This document shows, in pieces, positions 16,135 to 24,140 of a DNA stretch of 64,000 nucleotides (position 1 is its first letter; every line of letters starts with the position of its first letter). Made by a program: the position numbers and the translations under genes. This DNA is from CAYMUC01 sp964471865 (lineage in GTDB: Bacteria > Actinomycetota > Acidimicrobiia > Acidimicrobiales > Ilumatobacteraceae): the NCBI GenBank assembly GCA_964471865.1, contig CAYYHU010000006.1:19569-83568 (forward strand), written 5' to 3'. The notes beneath the pieces were generated by a model. It saw only the letters and a program-made list of their open reading frames with translations, was not told where the DNA came from and made no database searches.

Positions 16135-18294
16135 ATGGCGACGTTTTCGAGCAGAGGCCCACGGCAGAGAAGGGTGTGGGGTCGACTGGTCACAGCGACC
16201 CTCATGGTGGCGGTGACTGGGGCCTTGGTCGTGGCGGCCTCCCACGGGTCGCGGTTGGCGGCCCAGGCCGCCCCGGTGCAGTCGAATTTCATCAATTGGA
16301 CGGCACCCGCTGCGTATCCGCTGTCGACGTCTGGAGTTGCCACACAGCCCTACGCTCCGACGGCGTCGGGAACCTTGCCGATGCCTGATGGCTCCACCGT
16401 GTACGTCAAACTCACGGGCGAGGTGGTGCAGCCGGCGGGGGGTGGGGCATATTCGGGCTTCAGCCAACCGGCTGGCTACTGGACCGAGGCGGCTCGTGGG
16501 GTTCAGGCTGGCACGTACATCAGTGCCAACGTGCCCGAGGCCCCTTCCAACGGTGACCGCATCGGCCTGATCGGAACCGGCTCTGATCGTCAGACTCTCG
16601 AATTCTTCAGTGATCCGACGCTGACCACCCCGGTGGCCGTCAACAACATCGTGATGTTCGTGTGGTCGCTCGGGAGTGGTGTGAGCTACGGCTCCTGGGC
16701 GTTCGATCAGAACTTCTCGTTAGTCAGCACCAATACCGGACAAATCGGCGCCTCGAATACCTATAGCCTCACGCGAGCAGCCCGCACCGATGCGTCCGTG
16801 CTCAGTGGCCTCGAAGGCGGCGGCGTGTTGCAGTTTCCAGCGGCAACCTCGTCGATTTCGTGGACGGTGGAACTGGCTGAGAACTACGCCGTGTGGAACA
16901 TCGGTGCTACCAATGCCCCCGCCCCGTTCGCCGCGTCGAGCGCCTTCAAGCCCTGTTCCGTCCCGTTTCTGGGGCAGGGGCAGTCAGCAGAGGTCGCAGG
17001 GGTGACGGTCACCGCCACGACCGTCTCGGCCGTCAGCGCTGGCGGCGACGCCTATCGCTTTACACAGGGAACGGCCACCACGGCTGCGTTCAGTTTCAGC
17101 CCGGCCGTTCCGGCTTTCCGGGTGAGCGCGAGTGCCTTGACGGCCGCCGATCGGTTCCTCGTGAACGCCACCAATGCTGCCAACGCGTCGGTGCTCGCGA
17201 CCTCCATGGTCAGTACCAGCGCCCGCTACGACTACTTACGAGGTGCTTCGGTCAGTACGTCGGCGGCAGCACGCGTCGACTTCGACGGTGCCGGTACATC
17301 TGATGTGAACCTGTACCTGAACTGTTCAGAGATCGCACCCAACCGTGCTGCCACCGCGGGTCGCGAGGGAGAGGCGATCCCCCAAGTCGACTTCACGGGA
17401 GACGGTTTCAGCGGCACGGTCACCTTCGCGGTGGCGTCGGGCGCCCTCCCGTCCGGGTTGACTCTCGACCCGGCCACCGGCTTCATCACAGGAACGCCTA
17501 CCGAAGCCCAGTTCTCCACAGTTGAGATCAGTGCGACTGGTTCCGAGTGGGGCTTCGCCACGACCACCATCACCTTCGACTTTCGCGACGCCGTGGTTCC
17601 TCCACCTCCACCGGTGACCACGTCGACGACCGTGCCGTCATCGACGACGCCCCCCACCACGCAACCGGAGACAACGGAGCCGCCCGCCTCTGAACCTCCC
17701 GTGCCGGTTCGTGACGAATCTGGTGACCTGCCGACCGCACCTGCTGGGTCGGGCGTGGCCACCGAGGACGGCGTCGACGTGCCGGTCGACGTTGTCATCG
17801 AAGACGACTCGGCGTTGGTCATGCGTGGGCAGGACTTCGAATTGCGTCTCGCAGGTGACTGTGAGGAGGGATGCACGCTGATTCGGGACGAGACCGGGCG
17901 TGAGGTACTGCTGTTCGACGAGGCTGGAGATGCCAAGGTCTCAGGTTTCGGCTTCAAGGCGGGAACACTCGTGCACGTGTGGATCTTCTCCGAGCCGCGT
18001 TACCTAGGTGCCCTTCTCGTTCAAGACGATGGGACATTCTCGGGCTCGTTTTCCCTGGCTGGGATCCCGGTGGGTGATCACACCCTTCAGACGAACGGGG
18101 TGAGCTTCGATGATCAACCCCGATCGGCGAACATCGGCATCGTGGTGCAGACGTCACTAGCGCCAACCCCTCTCCCCGGCTCGCTGCCCGCCACCGGTTC
18201 CGACCGAGACCTCGCTGGAGTGGCGCTGCTCGTCGGCCTGTCGGGCGTCATGCTGCTGGCCTTCGCTCGAGGTCTGGTGGTGCGTCGTCGGTGA
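16135..18294 (+). CDS. Secreted, sortase-anchored surface protein with LPATG motif
   Basis: 719 residues. It has an N-terminal signal sequence (Arg-rich start, hydrophobic stretch about 20-38, cleavage near AAQAAP) and a large extracellular region with Ser/Thr/Ala-rich beta content. A putative Ig (He_PIG) domain is recognised by LPSGLTLDPATGFITGTPTE (about 440-460), and a Pro/Thr linker follows (about 485-525). The C-terminus is the classic sorting signal: LPATG (about 686), a hydrophobic helix and a terminal RRR. It should be covalently linked to the cell wall by a sortase; none lies in this window. Function is unknown; adhesion or envelope structure is likely. Confidence 0.85.
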   Translation: MATFSSRGPRQRRVWGRLVTATLMVAVTGALVVAASHGSRLAAQAAPVQSNFINWTAPAAYPLSTSGVATQPYAPTASGTLPMPDGSTVYVKLTGEVVQPAGGGAYSGFSQPAGYWTEAARGVQAGTYISANVPEAPSNGDRIGLIGTGSDRQTLEFFSDPTLTTPVAVNNIVMFVWSLGSGVSYGSWAFDQNFSLVSTNTGQIGASNTYSLTRAARTDASVLSGLEGGGVLQFPAATSSISWTVELAENYAVWNIGATNAPAPFAASSAFKPCSVPFLGQGQSAEVAGVTVTATTVSAVSAGGDAYRFTQGTATTAAFSFSPAVPAFRVSASALTAADRFLVNATNAANASVLATSMVSTSARYDYLRGASVSTSAAARVDFDGAGTSDVNLYLNCSEIAPNRAATAGREGEAIPQVDFTGDGFSGTVTFAVASGALPSGLTLDPATGFITGTPTEAQFSTVEISATGSEWGFATTTITFDFRDAVVPPPPPVTTSTTVPSSTTPPTTQPETTEPPASEPPVPVRDESGDLPTAPAGSGVATEDGVDVPVDVVIEDDSALVMRGQDFELRLAGDCEEGCTLIRDETGREVLLFDEAGDAKVSGFGFKAGTLVHVWIFSEPRYLGALLVQDDGTFSGSFSLAGIPVGDHTLQTNGVSFDDQPRSANIGIVVQTSLAPTPLPGSLPATGSDRDLAGVALLVGLSGVMLLAFARGLVVRRR

Positions 18295-18327
18295 TGAGCG
18301 ACTAGCGCCCACAGTTTGCTCATCGCC
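18290..18327 (+). terminator. Stem-loop overlapping the stop codon of the surface protein
   Basis: GGTGATGAGC (18290-18299) pairs with GCTCATCGCC (18318-18327) through ten base pairs, one of them G-U, around an 18-base loop. The stop codon TGA (18292-18294) is inside the left arm. There is no U-tract; it may act as a terminator or protect the 3' end. Confidence 0.45.
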
Positions 18328-18666
18328 CACCCCGGTCATACCGGTTGGCGGGAAGTGGCAGCGCCTCGTCCTGGCGGGAACATCGCTCTCGATGCGCGCC
18401 GAGTGGTGATCATGGCCTGAGTGTCGTCATGGCGACCCCGAGTCTGCTGGGTGCGTGAAGGACCGTGGCGTCCTCAATGATCACCCACACCATGATCGAC
18501 CGCTCTGTCCGGTTCGGGCCCGGGTGGTCGTGATCACGGTGGCCCGGGGCGGGCTGCGGCCATGGCGTCGATTCCGCTCAGGTGCCCGCTGTCATGAGCG
18601 CCGCTGACGCACCCTCGGATGAATGGATCGCCAACTCACCAGTTCGCTGGCAGCAGGGTCTGAGCT
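18328..18666. other. Gene-free stretch between convergent genes
   Basis: About 340 bases without a supportable gene. It contains several TGATCA-type words (18406, 18478, 18531) and the symmetric element annotated at 18519-18548. No tRNA or small RNA structure was recognised. Confidence 0.5.
18519..18548. promoter_or_regulatory. Symmetric 30-bp element, possible protein-binding site
   Basis: CCCGGG (18519-18524), CGTGATCACG (18529-18538) and CCCGGG (18543-18548) share one exact centre of symmetry at 18533/18534, so 22 of 30 positions are palindromic. It is downstream of both neighbouring genes, so a role in their initiation is not obvious. Confidence 0.3.
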
Positions 18667-19533
18667 CTACAGCGTTTCTCGGCTCTGCATCATCGCCCCG
18701 GTGATCACCAAGGCGATACCGATCGCGTCAACGACTCCAGGGATCTGGCCCAATGTGATCGCTCCCATGATGGTCGCGGTGACCGGAAGCAGAGCCAGCA
18801 GCACCGAGAACCGGCGCACCGGAATACGGCGCAGGACGTGTTGATCGATCCCGTAACCGACGGCGCTCGACAGGATCCCGACGGCGCCACAGGCGAGCAG
18901 CAGCGAGGGCGATCCCCAGACCGGACCGCTGCCCGGGGCCCCGATGGGCACGAACGCAACAGCGGCGATGCCGAGTCCGACGGCCAACCCTGATAGCCCG
19001 CGATCGAGTCGAGCAACGTGGGCGCCCACCACGATGTAGGCGGCCCACATGGCGGATGCCGCCAGGATGAAGACCACCCCGAGGGGGTCATCCACGCCCA
19101 AGCCCGACAACACTGCGACCCCTAGTGCCGCGCAGCCCAACGCAACGGCGTTTCTCGTCGTTCGCGTGCGTGCCGCGGCCACTGCGATCGGTCCGATGAA
19201 CTCGATCGTCACGCCGGTGCCCAAGGGCATCCGATCGATGCCGAGGTAGAAGAAGGTATTCATCGCCGCGGTGGCGACACCGAAAACGGCGGCTGCACCC
19301 AGTTCGGCGCGGGTCCAACGACGGCTGCGCCGAGTGCTCGTGACCAGACCCAGAGCCACCGCACCGCCCAGGATGCGAAACCATGCCACGGTGACAGGAC
19401 CCACCTCGTCGAAGAGGTTCACCGCAATGGCGGCCCCCAGGTACTGCGAAACCCCCGAGATGATGAAGAGCGCTTCCGGGCGAAAGACCCGTTCGGAGGC
19501 AGGGCTCGACGTGGTCGACGATCGAGACGTCAT
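18667..19533 (-). CDS. EamA/RhaT-family transporter (drug/metabolite transporter superfamily)
   Basis: 288 residues forming two repeats of about five membrane helices each, the EamA layout. The first half includes GPVTVAWFRILGGAVAL and FYLGIDRMPLGTGVTIEFIGP; the second includes AYIVVGAHVARLDRG and RRIPVRRFSVLLALLPV. The MPLGTGVTIEFIGPI block is typical of the RhtA (threonine/homoserine exporter) branch, so export of an amino acid or related metabolite is plausible but not proven. It lies 60 bases downstream of the class II aldolase on the same strand and is probably cotranscribed. Confidence 0.85.
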   Translation of the reverse strand: MTSRSSTTSSPASERVFRPEALFIISGVSQYLGAAIAVNLFDEVGPVTVAWFRILGGAVALGLVTSTRRSRRWTRAELGAAAVFGVATAAMNTFFYLGIDRMPLGTGVTIEFIGPIAVAAARTRTTRNAVALGCAALGVAVLSGLGVDDPLGVVFILAASAMWAAYIVVGAHVARLDRGLSGLAVGLGIAAVAFVPIGAPGSGPVWGSPSLLLACGAVGILSSAVGYGIDQHVLRRIPVRRFSVLLALLPVTATIMGAITLGQIPGVVDAIGIALVITGAMMQSRETL

Positions 19534-19593
19534 GAGGGTCTCGTCACCTGGAGAAGTCGCGGATTCGTCAGGGTCTGTGTCGGCTGTATCGAC

Positions 19594-20448
19594 TCAGTCG
19601 AAGAGATCCGGATCGGTTCGACAGATCTCCTGCCACAGCGGTTGGAAGCTGAACCATCCCGCCAGGGGAAAGCCGGTTTGTTGGGCGGTGTAGCGAGCGT
19701 GCTCCGGGCGGATTTCGACGGGATCCCCGGCTGCCATAGCGAGTAACTGAGCGTGGCAGGACCGTTCCATGGACAAGAACCAGAATGCCGCCTCGTCCAC
19801 GGTCTCACCCACGGTGAACAGCCCATGGTTCCGGTGGATCGCAGCCTTGCCGCGAGGAAACTTGGACGCCAGTTCTCGTCCCGCTTCCACTTCGAACACC
19901 ACGGCGCCGCCCTGTTCGGCGATGACGACGTGGTCCTCGTAGAAGATGCACGCATCCTGGGTCAGCGGAGCCAGGGGAATCCCCAGTGACGAGAACGCCT
20001 TCCCATGGACCGAATGGGCGTGGGCTGCTGCCACGACATCGGGACGAGCCTGGTGGATGGCGGCATGGATGACGAACGCCGCCCGGTTGACCGGATGCTC
20101 ACCGTAGACGACGTCGCCATCGTGGTTGACCAGGATCAGATCGCTCGAGCGGATATGGCGAAAGCTCATTCCGAAGGGATTCACCCAAAAGTGATCGGGG
20201 AATTCCGGATCGCGCACGGTGATATGCCCCGCAACGCCCTCGCCGAAACCCAAACGCCCGAACACTCGCAGGGCCCCCGCCAGTTTCGCTTTGCGGTGGC
20301 GGCGCTCGTCGGCGACATCGTCGAAGGTTTCAGGCCCCGACAGCGACGCGGTCTTGGGTGTGAGCTCCACGCCGTCGATCTGGGCCACAGCCGCTGGGCT
20401 CGTGGACACCGCGGACGACTCGATGCGATGGGGTTCGGTCACAGACAT
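19594..20448 (-). CDS. Class II aldolase/adducin family protein
   Basis: 284 residues. Key elements are GFGEGVAGHITVRDP (about 70-84), where family members bind the substrate, and the zinc ligands in AAAHAHSVHGKAF (about 143-155) with a further His in AIHRNHGLFTVG (about 207). Family members cleave or epimerise sugar phosphates (L-fuculose-1-P, L-ribulose-5-P) or act on other hydroxyacids. This long-N-terminus subgroup is often described only as 'class II aldolase/adducin'. TAACGT ends six bases before the ATG, so the transcript is likely leaderless. The EamA gene follows. Confidence 0.87.
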   Translation of the reverse strand: MSVTEPHRIESSAVSTSPAAVAQIDGVELTPKTASLSGPETFDDVADERRHRKAKLAGALRVFGRLGFGEGVAGHITVRDPEFPDHFWVNPFGMSFRHIRSSDLILVNHDGDVVYGEHPVNRAAFVIHAAIHQARPDVVAAAHAHSVHGKAFSSLGIPLAPLTQDACIFYEDHVVIAEQGGAVVFEVEAGRELASKFPRGKAAIHRNHGLFTVGETVDEAAFWFLSMERSCHAQLLAMAAGDPVEIRPEHARYTAQQTGFPLAGWFSFQPLWQEICRTDPDLFD

Positions 20449-20454
20449 GCCGTC

Positions 20455-20460
20455 ACGTTA
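20455..20460 (-). promoter_or_regulatory. -10 box, leaderless class II aldolase gene
   Basis: TAACGT on the minus strand ends six bases before the ATG at 20448. Confidence 0.6.
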
Positions 20461-20516
20461 GGCCTCCTGGCGGCCGCGGCGCGCGGCGGATGGGGCGCGG
20501 GTGGGATCATGGTGAG

Positions 20517-20900
20517 GTGAAGTTCGAGATCAACCCCTCATCGATTGCACCGCCCGCCGCGAAGTACGCCCATGCTGTGCTCACCCACGGCGCTCAGCGT
20601 TGGTTGCATACCTCCGGGGTGGTTCCGGTCCAGGCCGATGGCACCGTTCCCGATGCGCTCGAGGATCAGGCGAGGGTCGTGTGGAACAACCTGCAGGCGA
20701 TGATCGCGGAGGCGGGTATGGCCGTCACCGACATCGTGTCGATCACGACCTATGTCGTGGTGGGGGAGGACCTCGGCGTGATCATGGCGGCACGCGATGC
20801 GGTCATGGGCGAACATCGGGCTGCGAGCACCCTGGTGACGGTACCGGCACTCGCGCAATCCTCATGGCGTCTCGAAATCGCTTTGATCGCCGCTCGATGA
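20517..20900 (+). CDS. Rid (YjgF/YER057c/UK114) family protein without the RidA arginine
   Basis: 127 residues with the Rid fold: YAHAVLTHGAQRWLHTSGVVP, then DQARVVWNNLQAMIAEAGM, then DIVSITTYVVV. True RidA enzymes use an Arg in a (P)ARST segment to bind and hydrolyse reactive enamines. Here the aligned segment is RAAST, with Ala at that place, so deaminase activity is doubtful and it fits the uncharacterised Rid subfamilies. The GTG at 20517 is chosen because the protein then begins VKFEINP at the usual distance from the first strand; its upstream signal is poor. Confidence 0.85.
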   Translation: MKFEINPSSIAPPAAKYAHAVLTHGAQRWLHTSGVVPVQADGTVPDALEDQARVVWNNLQAMIAEAGMAVTDIVSITTYVVVGEDLGVIMAARDAVMGEHRAASTLVTVPALAQSSWRLEIALIAAR

Positions 20901-20939
20901 ACTCGACATCGGGCAGTGACTCGGGAGCGCCCGCAACAT

Positions 20940-20975
20940 CAGCACTGATCGCTCTTGTTCTCCATGAGCGTGCTG
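20940..20975. terminator. Hairpin between convergent genes
   Basis: CAGCAC (20940-20945) pairs with GTGCTG (20970-20975), and inside it GCTC (20951-20954) pairs with GAGC (20966-20969), with a five-base bulge on the left side and an 11-base loop. It lies in the gap between the stops of the Rid gene (20900) and the nitroreductase (21022). The loop contains a few T residues but no run. Confidence 0.4.
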
Positions 20976-21021
20976 CGTCGCTGACCGCGGTGTGATCGCG
21001 GGGGTCCGAGGTCGAGTGGAC

Positions 21022-21606
21022 TCAACGACGGTGAGTGAGCTCCACCGGGGGGCGTGACGGCACAGGTACGGCTGTGCCATTGGCCCATCCGAGATAGATC
21101 ATCGCCACGATGGTGGTGTCGGTTGGATATCCACACCAGGAGCCCACGGCGTCGTTGGCGCCTTTGGGACAACTCGACCAAAACGACGCCAATCCGTGAG
21201 CAGTGGCACCCAGCAAGAGGTTCTGGACGGCCGCCGACGTCGCATCCCGGTTCTCGAGCGTTCGAGTCGGGGAGTCCCCAGCGACTGACCCCACGACCAG
21301 CATGGCGGGGGTGCGTAGGTACTTGGTTCGGGTCTTGTCGACCTTGGGGCCGTCATCCCCGGCGGCGGCCATCGCCGCCGATGCAACCTCACCCAGGCGG
21401 GCTCGGGCTTCACCCGTCACCAGCGTGAAGAGCCAGGGCCAGGTGCGTTTGTGGCACGGCGCCAAGGCCGCCAACTCACACAAGTCCTGGATGAGCTCGA
21501 CAGGAATCTCTCGCTCGGCATCGACCTGCATCGAGGTGCGGCGTTGTGCGATCAGGGCTGACAGATCCTGAGCGTTGGGATCTCGGGGACCGGAGATATC
21601 CATCAT
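21022..21606 (-). CDS. Nitroreductase-family FMN protein
   Basis: 194 residues with the nitroreductase fold: IAQRRTSMQ (FMN phosphate-binding Arg pair), LAALAPCHKRTWPWLFTLVTG, a middle segment ATSAAVQNLLLGATAHGLASFW (the dimer/FMN helix), and IVAMIYLGWANG. Substrate unknown. It is the third gene of the lysS-dapD operon, four bases after dapD. Its APCHKRTWPW block looks like the equivalent region of the C-terminal reductase domain of mycobacterial FbiB (recalled), which is missing from the CofE encoded at 43328-44041. A role in F420 maturation is therefore a speculative alternative. Confidence 0.85.
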   Translation of the reverse strand: MMDISGPRDPNAQDLSALIAQRRTSMQVDAEREIPVELIQDLCELAALAPCHKRTWPWLFTLVTGEARARLGEVASAAMAAAGDDGPKVDKTRTKYLRTPAMLVVGSVAGDSPTRTLENRDATSAAVQNLLLGATAHGLASFWSSCPKGANDAVGSWCGYPTDTTIVAMIYLGWANGTAVPVPSRPPVELTHRR

Positions 21607-21610
21607 CGAA

Positions 21611-22540
21611 TCAATCGTTGGCGTGGAGGGCTTCGTTCAGCCCACCCCAGGAGCCTGAACGCGGGTGTGCTTCGACCGTTCCCGTCACCGAGTTGCGGCG
21701 GAACAACATGTTCGAGACCCCAGCGAGTTCAAGAGCCTTGACCGTGGCACCGTCGGGGAGCAGAACGCGGGTTCCGGCAGTCAGATACAGACCGGCTTCC
21801 ACGACACAGTCGTCTCCGAGGGGGATACCGAGCCCGCTGTTGGCGCCGAGGAGGCAGCGTTCGCCCAGAGAGATCACCTGGGTTCCACCTCCTGAGAGGG
21901 TGCCCATGATCGAGGCCCCTCCACCGATATCGGTCCCGTCACCTACCACGACCCCTGCCGAGATTCGACCCTCCACCATCGATGCCCCCAGGGTTCCGGC
22001 ATTGAAGTTGCAGAACCCTTCGTGCATCACGGTCGTGCCCGCCGCCAGGTGCGCTCCCAGGCGCACTCGGTTCGCGTCAGCGATACGTACACCGCTGGGG
22101 ACGACGTAGTCGGTCATGCGAGGGAACTTGTCGAGGCCATGAACGTTGAGAACTTCATTGCGCATCCGAGCCTCGACGCGAACTCGGTCCAGCGTGTCCA
22201 CCGCCACGGGCCCCAGTGACGTCCACGCGACGTTGGCGAGAAGTCCAAAGGCTCCATCCAGGTTGACCGTACGCGGTGGGGTCATGCGGTGAGAGAGCAG
22301 ATGAAGTCGGAGATACACGTCCGAGGCGTCGGCTGGGGCTGCATCGGTGTCGATCGTGAGGGTCACGCGTCGCATCGTCACGAATCGGCGTGGATCGCTC
22401 TTGGGAACCCCATGACCGGCATCGAGCGCGCTCACCGGTGCGGCGCGCTCACCCCAGCCGAGTTCGCTGTACCAGGTGTCGAGAACGGTTCCGTCCTCAG
22501 CGATGGTGGCCAGACCATGGCCCCAGGCGGTGGGCATCAC
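21611..22540 (-). CDS. dapD: 2,3,4,5-tetrahydropyridine-2,6-dicarboxylate N-succinyltransferase
   Basis: 309 residues, of the actinobacterial DapD length. The left-handed beta-helix is visible as hexapeptide repeats from about residue 150 (VRIADANRVRLGAHLAAGTTV, MHEGFCNFNAGTLGASMVEG, SAGVVVGDGTDIGGGASIMGT), with the active-site Glu/Gly segment MHEGFCNFNAG. It adds succinyl from succinyl-CoA in the meso-diaminopimelate/lysine pathway. The GTG at 22540 overlaps the lysS stop by four bases; the adjacent ATG at 22537 is equally possible. Coupling to lysS joins lysine supply to lysine charging. Confidence 0.93.
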   Translation of the reverse strand: MMPTAWGHGLATIAEDGTVLDTWYSELGWGERAAPVSALDAGHGVPKSDPRRFVTMRRVTLTIDTDAAPADASDVYLRLHLLSHRMTPPRTVNLDGAFGLLANVAWTSLGPVAVDTLDRVRVEARMRNEVLNVHGLDKFPRMTDYVVPSGVRIADANRVRLGAHLAAGTTVMHEGFCNFNAGTLGASMVEGRISAGVVVGDGTDIGGGASIMGTLSGGGTQVISLGERCLLGANSGLGIPLGDDCVVEAGLYLTAGTRVLLPDGATVKALELAGVSNMLFRRNSVTGTVEAHPRSGSWGGLNEALHAND

Positions 22541-24081
22541 AGCACCTCCGGTCGAAGTGTCGGGAACAGGATCACGTCTTTGATGGTGTGCACATCGGCG
22601 AGCAACATGACGAGGCGGTCCATGCCGATGCCGAGCCCTCCCGTGGGCGGCATGCCGTACTCGAGGGCTCGGAGATAGTCCTCATCGATCGTGCCGCGCT
22701 CGAGATCACCGGCGTCCTTGGCTGCCTGTTCGGCTTCGAACCGCAGTCGTTGTTCGACGGGATCGTTCAGCTCGGAGTAGCCGTTGGCCAGTTCGCGACC
22801 GCCTACGAACAACTCGAAGCGTTCGGTCAGATGTTCGTCGTGGCGATCGGTGCGAGCCAGGGGAGAGATCTCCACGGGATGGCCCGTCACGAAGGTCGGC
22901 TCGATCAGAGATGCCTCGACGGTGGCTTCGAAGAGCTCCTCGATGATCTTTCCGGACCCCCATTGGGGTTGCAGCGTCACGCCATGGTCACGAGCCAGCC
23001 CTCGAAGGACATCGACGGGTTGAGACGGATGCACCTCGACACCGGTCGCATCGGCGACGAGGTCGATCATGCGGCGGCGAGGCCAGGCCTGAGCCAGGTC
23101 CACGCGACGTTCTTCTCCGTGGGAATCCGCAATGGTGACGATGGTGGTGTCGATGGCGTCACGAGCTGCGGTGGTGATCAGCTCCTCGGTCAGCGCCATG
23201 ACGTCGGTGTAGTCCCCGAAGGCCTGGTACAGCTCCATCATCGTGAACTCGGGATTGTGGCGGGTGCTGATGCCCTCGTTGCGAAACACCCGGCCGATCT
23301 CGAAGACCCGTTCCATGCCTCCGACGATGAGACGCTTGAGGTGGAGCTCGAGAGCGATGCGCAGGTACAACTCGAGATCGAGAGCATTGTGATGGGTGAT
23401 GAAAGGCCGAGCGTGAGCACCCCCGGCCTCCATATGCAGCACCGGAGTTTCGACTTCGACGAAGCCGTGTCCCACCAGAGTCGAGCGGAAGCTCGCAATG
23501 ACTTCGTGTCGCACCTCGAAGACGCGCCGAGCCTCGGCATTCATGATCAGGTCCGCATATCGCTGCCGGTAGCGGGTATCGGGATCGGTGAGGCCATGCC
23601 ATTTGTCGGGCAGTGGGCGGATCGCTTTGGCGAGAAGGACGAGACGTTCGACCTTGATCGACAACTCGCCGGTGCGCGTCGTCATCACCCGGCCATGGGC
23701 CCCGACCCAGTCTCCGAGGTCCAGTCGCCGGGCCTCGGCGAACATCTCCTCGCCGATCACCGCCTTCGAGATGAACAGCTGGATCTCGCCAGATGCGTCA
23801 CGCATGCTCGCGAAGATCAGTTTTCCCTGCTCGCGACGCAACATGATCCGCCCTGCGAGAGCGACCTCGGCGTCGGTTTCGGAACCCGGCTCGAGCGTGC
23901 CCCACTGCGACCGGATCGCCGCGAGATCATGGGTGCGATCGAAACGATACGGATAGGGCTCGGTGCCCGAGGCTTTCAGCTCGTCGACTCGATGTCGGCG
24001 CCGGGCGCGCTCAGCCTCGAGTCCGCTGCCGGATTCGGTGGCCGAAATGCCCTCGGGGCTGGGGTCGTCAGGTCCCGTCAC
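22537..24081 (-). CDS. lysS: Lysyl-tRNA synthetase, class II
   Basis: 514 residues. An N-terminal OB-fold anticodon-binding domain (about 65-170; ASMRDASGEIQLFI) precedes the class II core with motif 1 (FVEVETPVLH), motif 2 (GRVFRNEGISTRHNPEFTMME) and motif 3 (GGLGIGMDRLVMLL near the C-terminus). The KLYRQRYADL-like segment (RYRQRYADLIMN) is the LysS linker. It charges tRNA-Lys in the cytosol. TACCGT ends nine bases before the GTG at 24081, so no T-box or leader regulation is expected. It heads an operon with dapD and a nitroreductase. Confidence 0.96.
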   Translation of the reverse strand: MTGPDDPSPEGISATESGSGLEAERARRRHRVDELKASGTEPYPYRFDRTHDLAAIRSQWGTLEPGSETDAEVALAGRIMLRREQGKLIFASMRDASGEIQLFISKAVIGEEMFAEARRLDLGDWVGAHGRVMTTRTGELSIKVERLVLLAKAIRPLPDKWHGLTDPDTRYRQRYADLIMNAEARRVFEVRHEVIASFRSTLVGHGFVEVETPVLHMEAGGAHARPFITHHNALDLELYLRIALELHLKRLIVGGMERVFEIGRVFRNEGISTRHNPEFTMMELYQAFGDYTDVMALTEELITTAARDAIDTTIVTIADSHGEERRVDLAQAWPRRRMIDLVADATGVEVHPSQPVDVLRGLARDHGVTLQPQWGSGKIIEELFEATVEASLIEPTFVTGHPVEISPLARTDRHDEHLTERFELFVGGRELANGYSELNDPVEQRLRFEAEQAAKDAGDLERGTIDEDYLRALEYGMPPTGGLGIGMDRLVMLLADVHTIKDVILFPTLRPEVL

Positions 24082-24090
24082 AGATAGGAC

Positions 24091-24096
24091 ACGGTA
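24091..24096 (-). promoter_or_regulatory. -10 box, leaderless lysS
   Basis: TACCGT on the minus strand ends nine bases before the GTG at 24081. A perfect 10-bp palindrome, GGGTCGACCC (24099-24108), lies immediately upstream, between this box and the divergent M15 box. Confidence 0.55.
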
Positions 24097-24126
24097 CCGG
24101 GTCGACCCCCGGGTCCATCCACCGGA

Positions 24127-24132
24127 TACGGT
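24127..24132 (+). promoter_or_regulatory. -10 box, leaderless M15 peptidase gene
   Basis: TACGGT ends eight bases before the ATG at 24141. Confidence 0.6.
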
Positions 24133-24140
24133 GCCAGACG

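Noticed and set aside
22390..24087. 565-codon plus-strand open frame opposite lysS
   Set aside because: Antisense shadow; lysS is complete and canonical on the other strand.
24082..24140. GGGTCGACCC palindrome (24099-24108) as an operator for lysS or the M15 gene
   Set aside because: A 10-bp perfect palindrome is not rare in GC-rich DNA, and there is no second copy near either promoter. It is only mentioned in the promoter entry.
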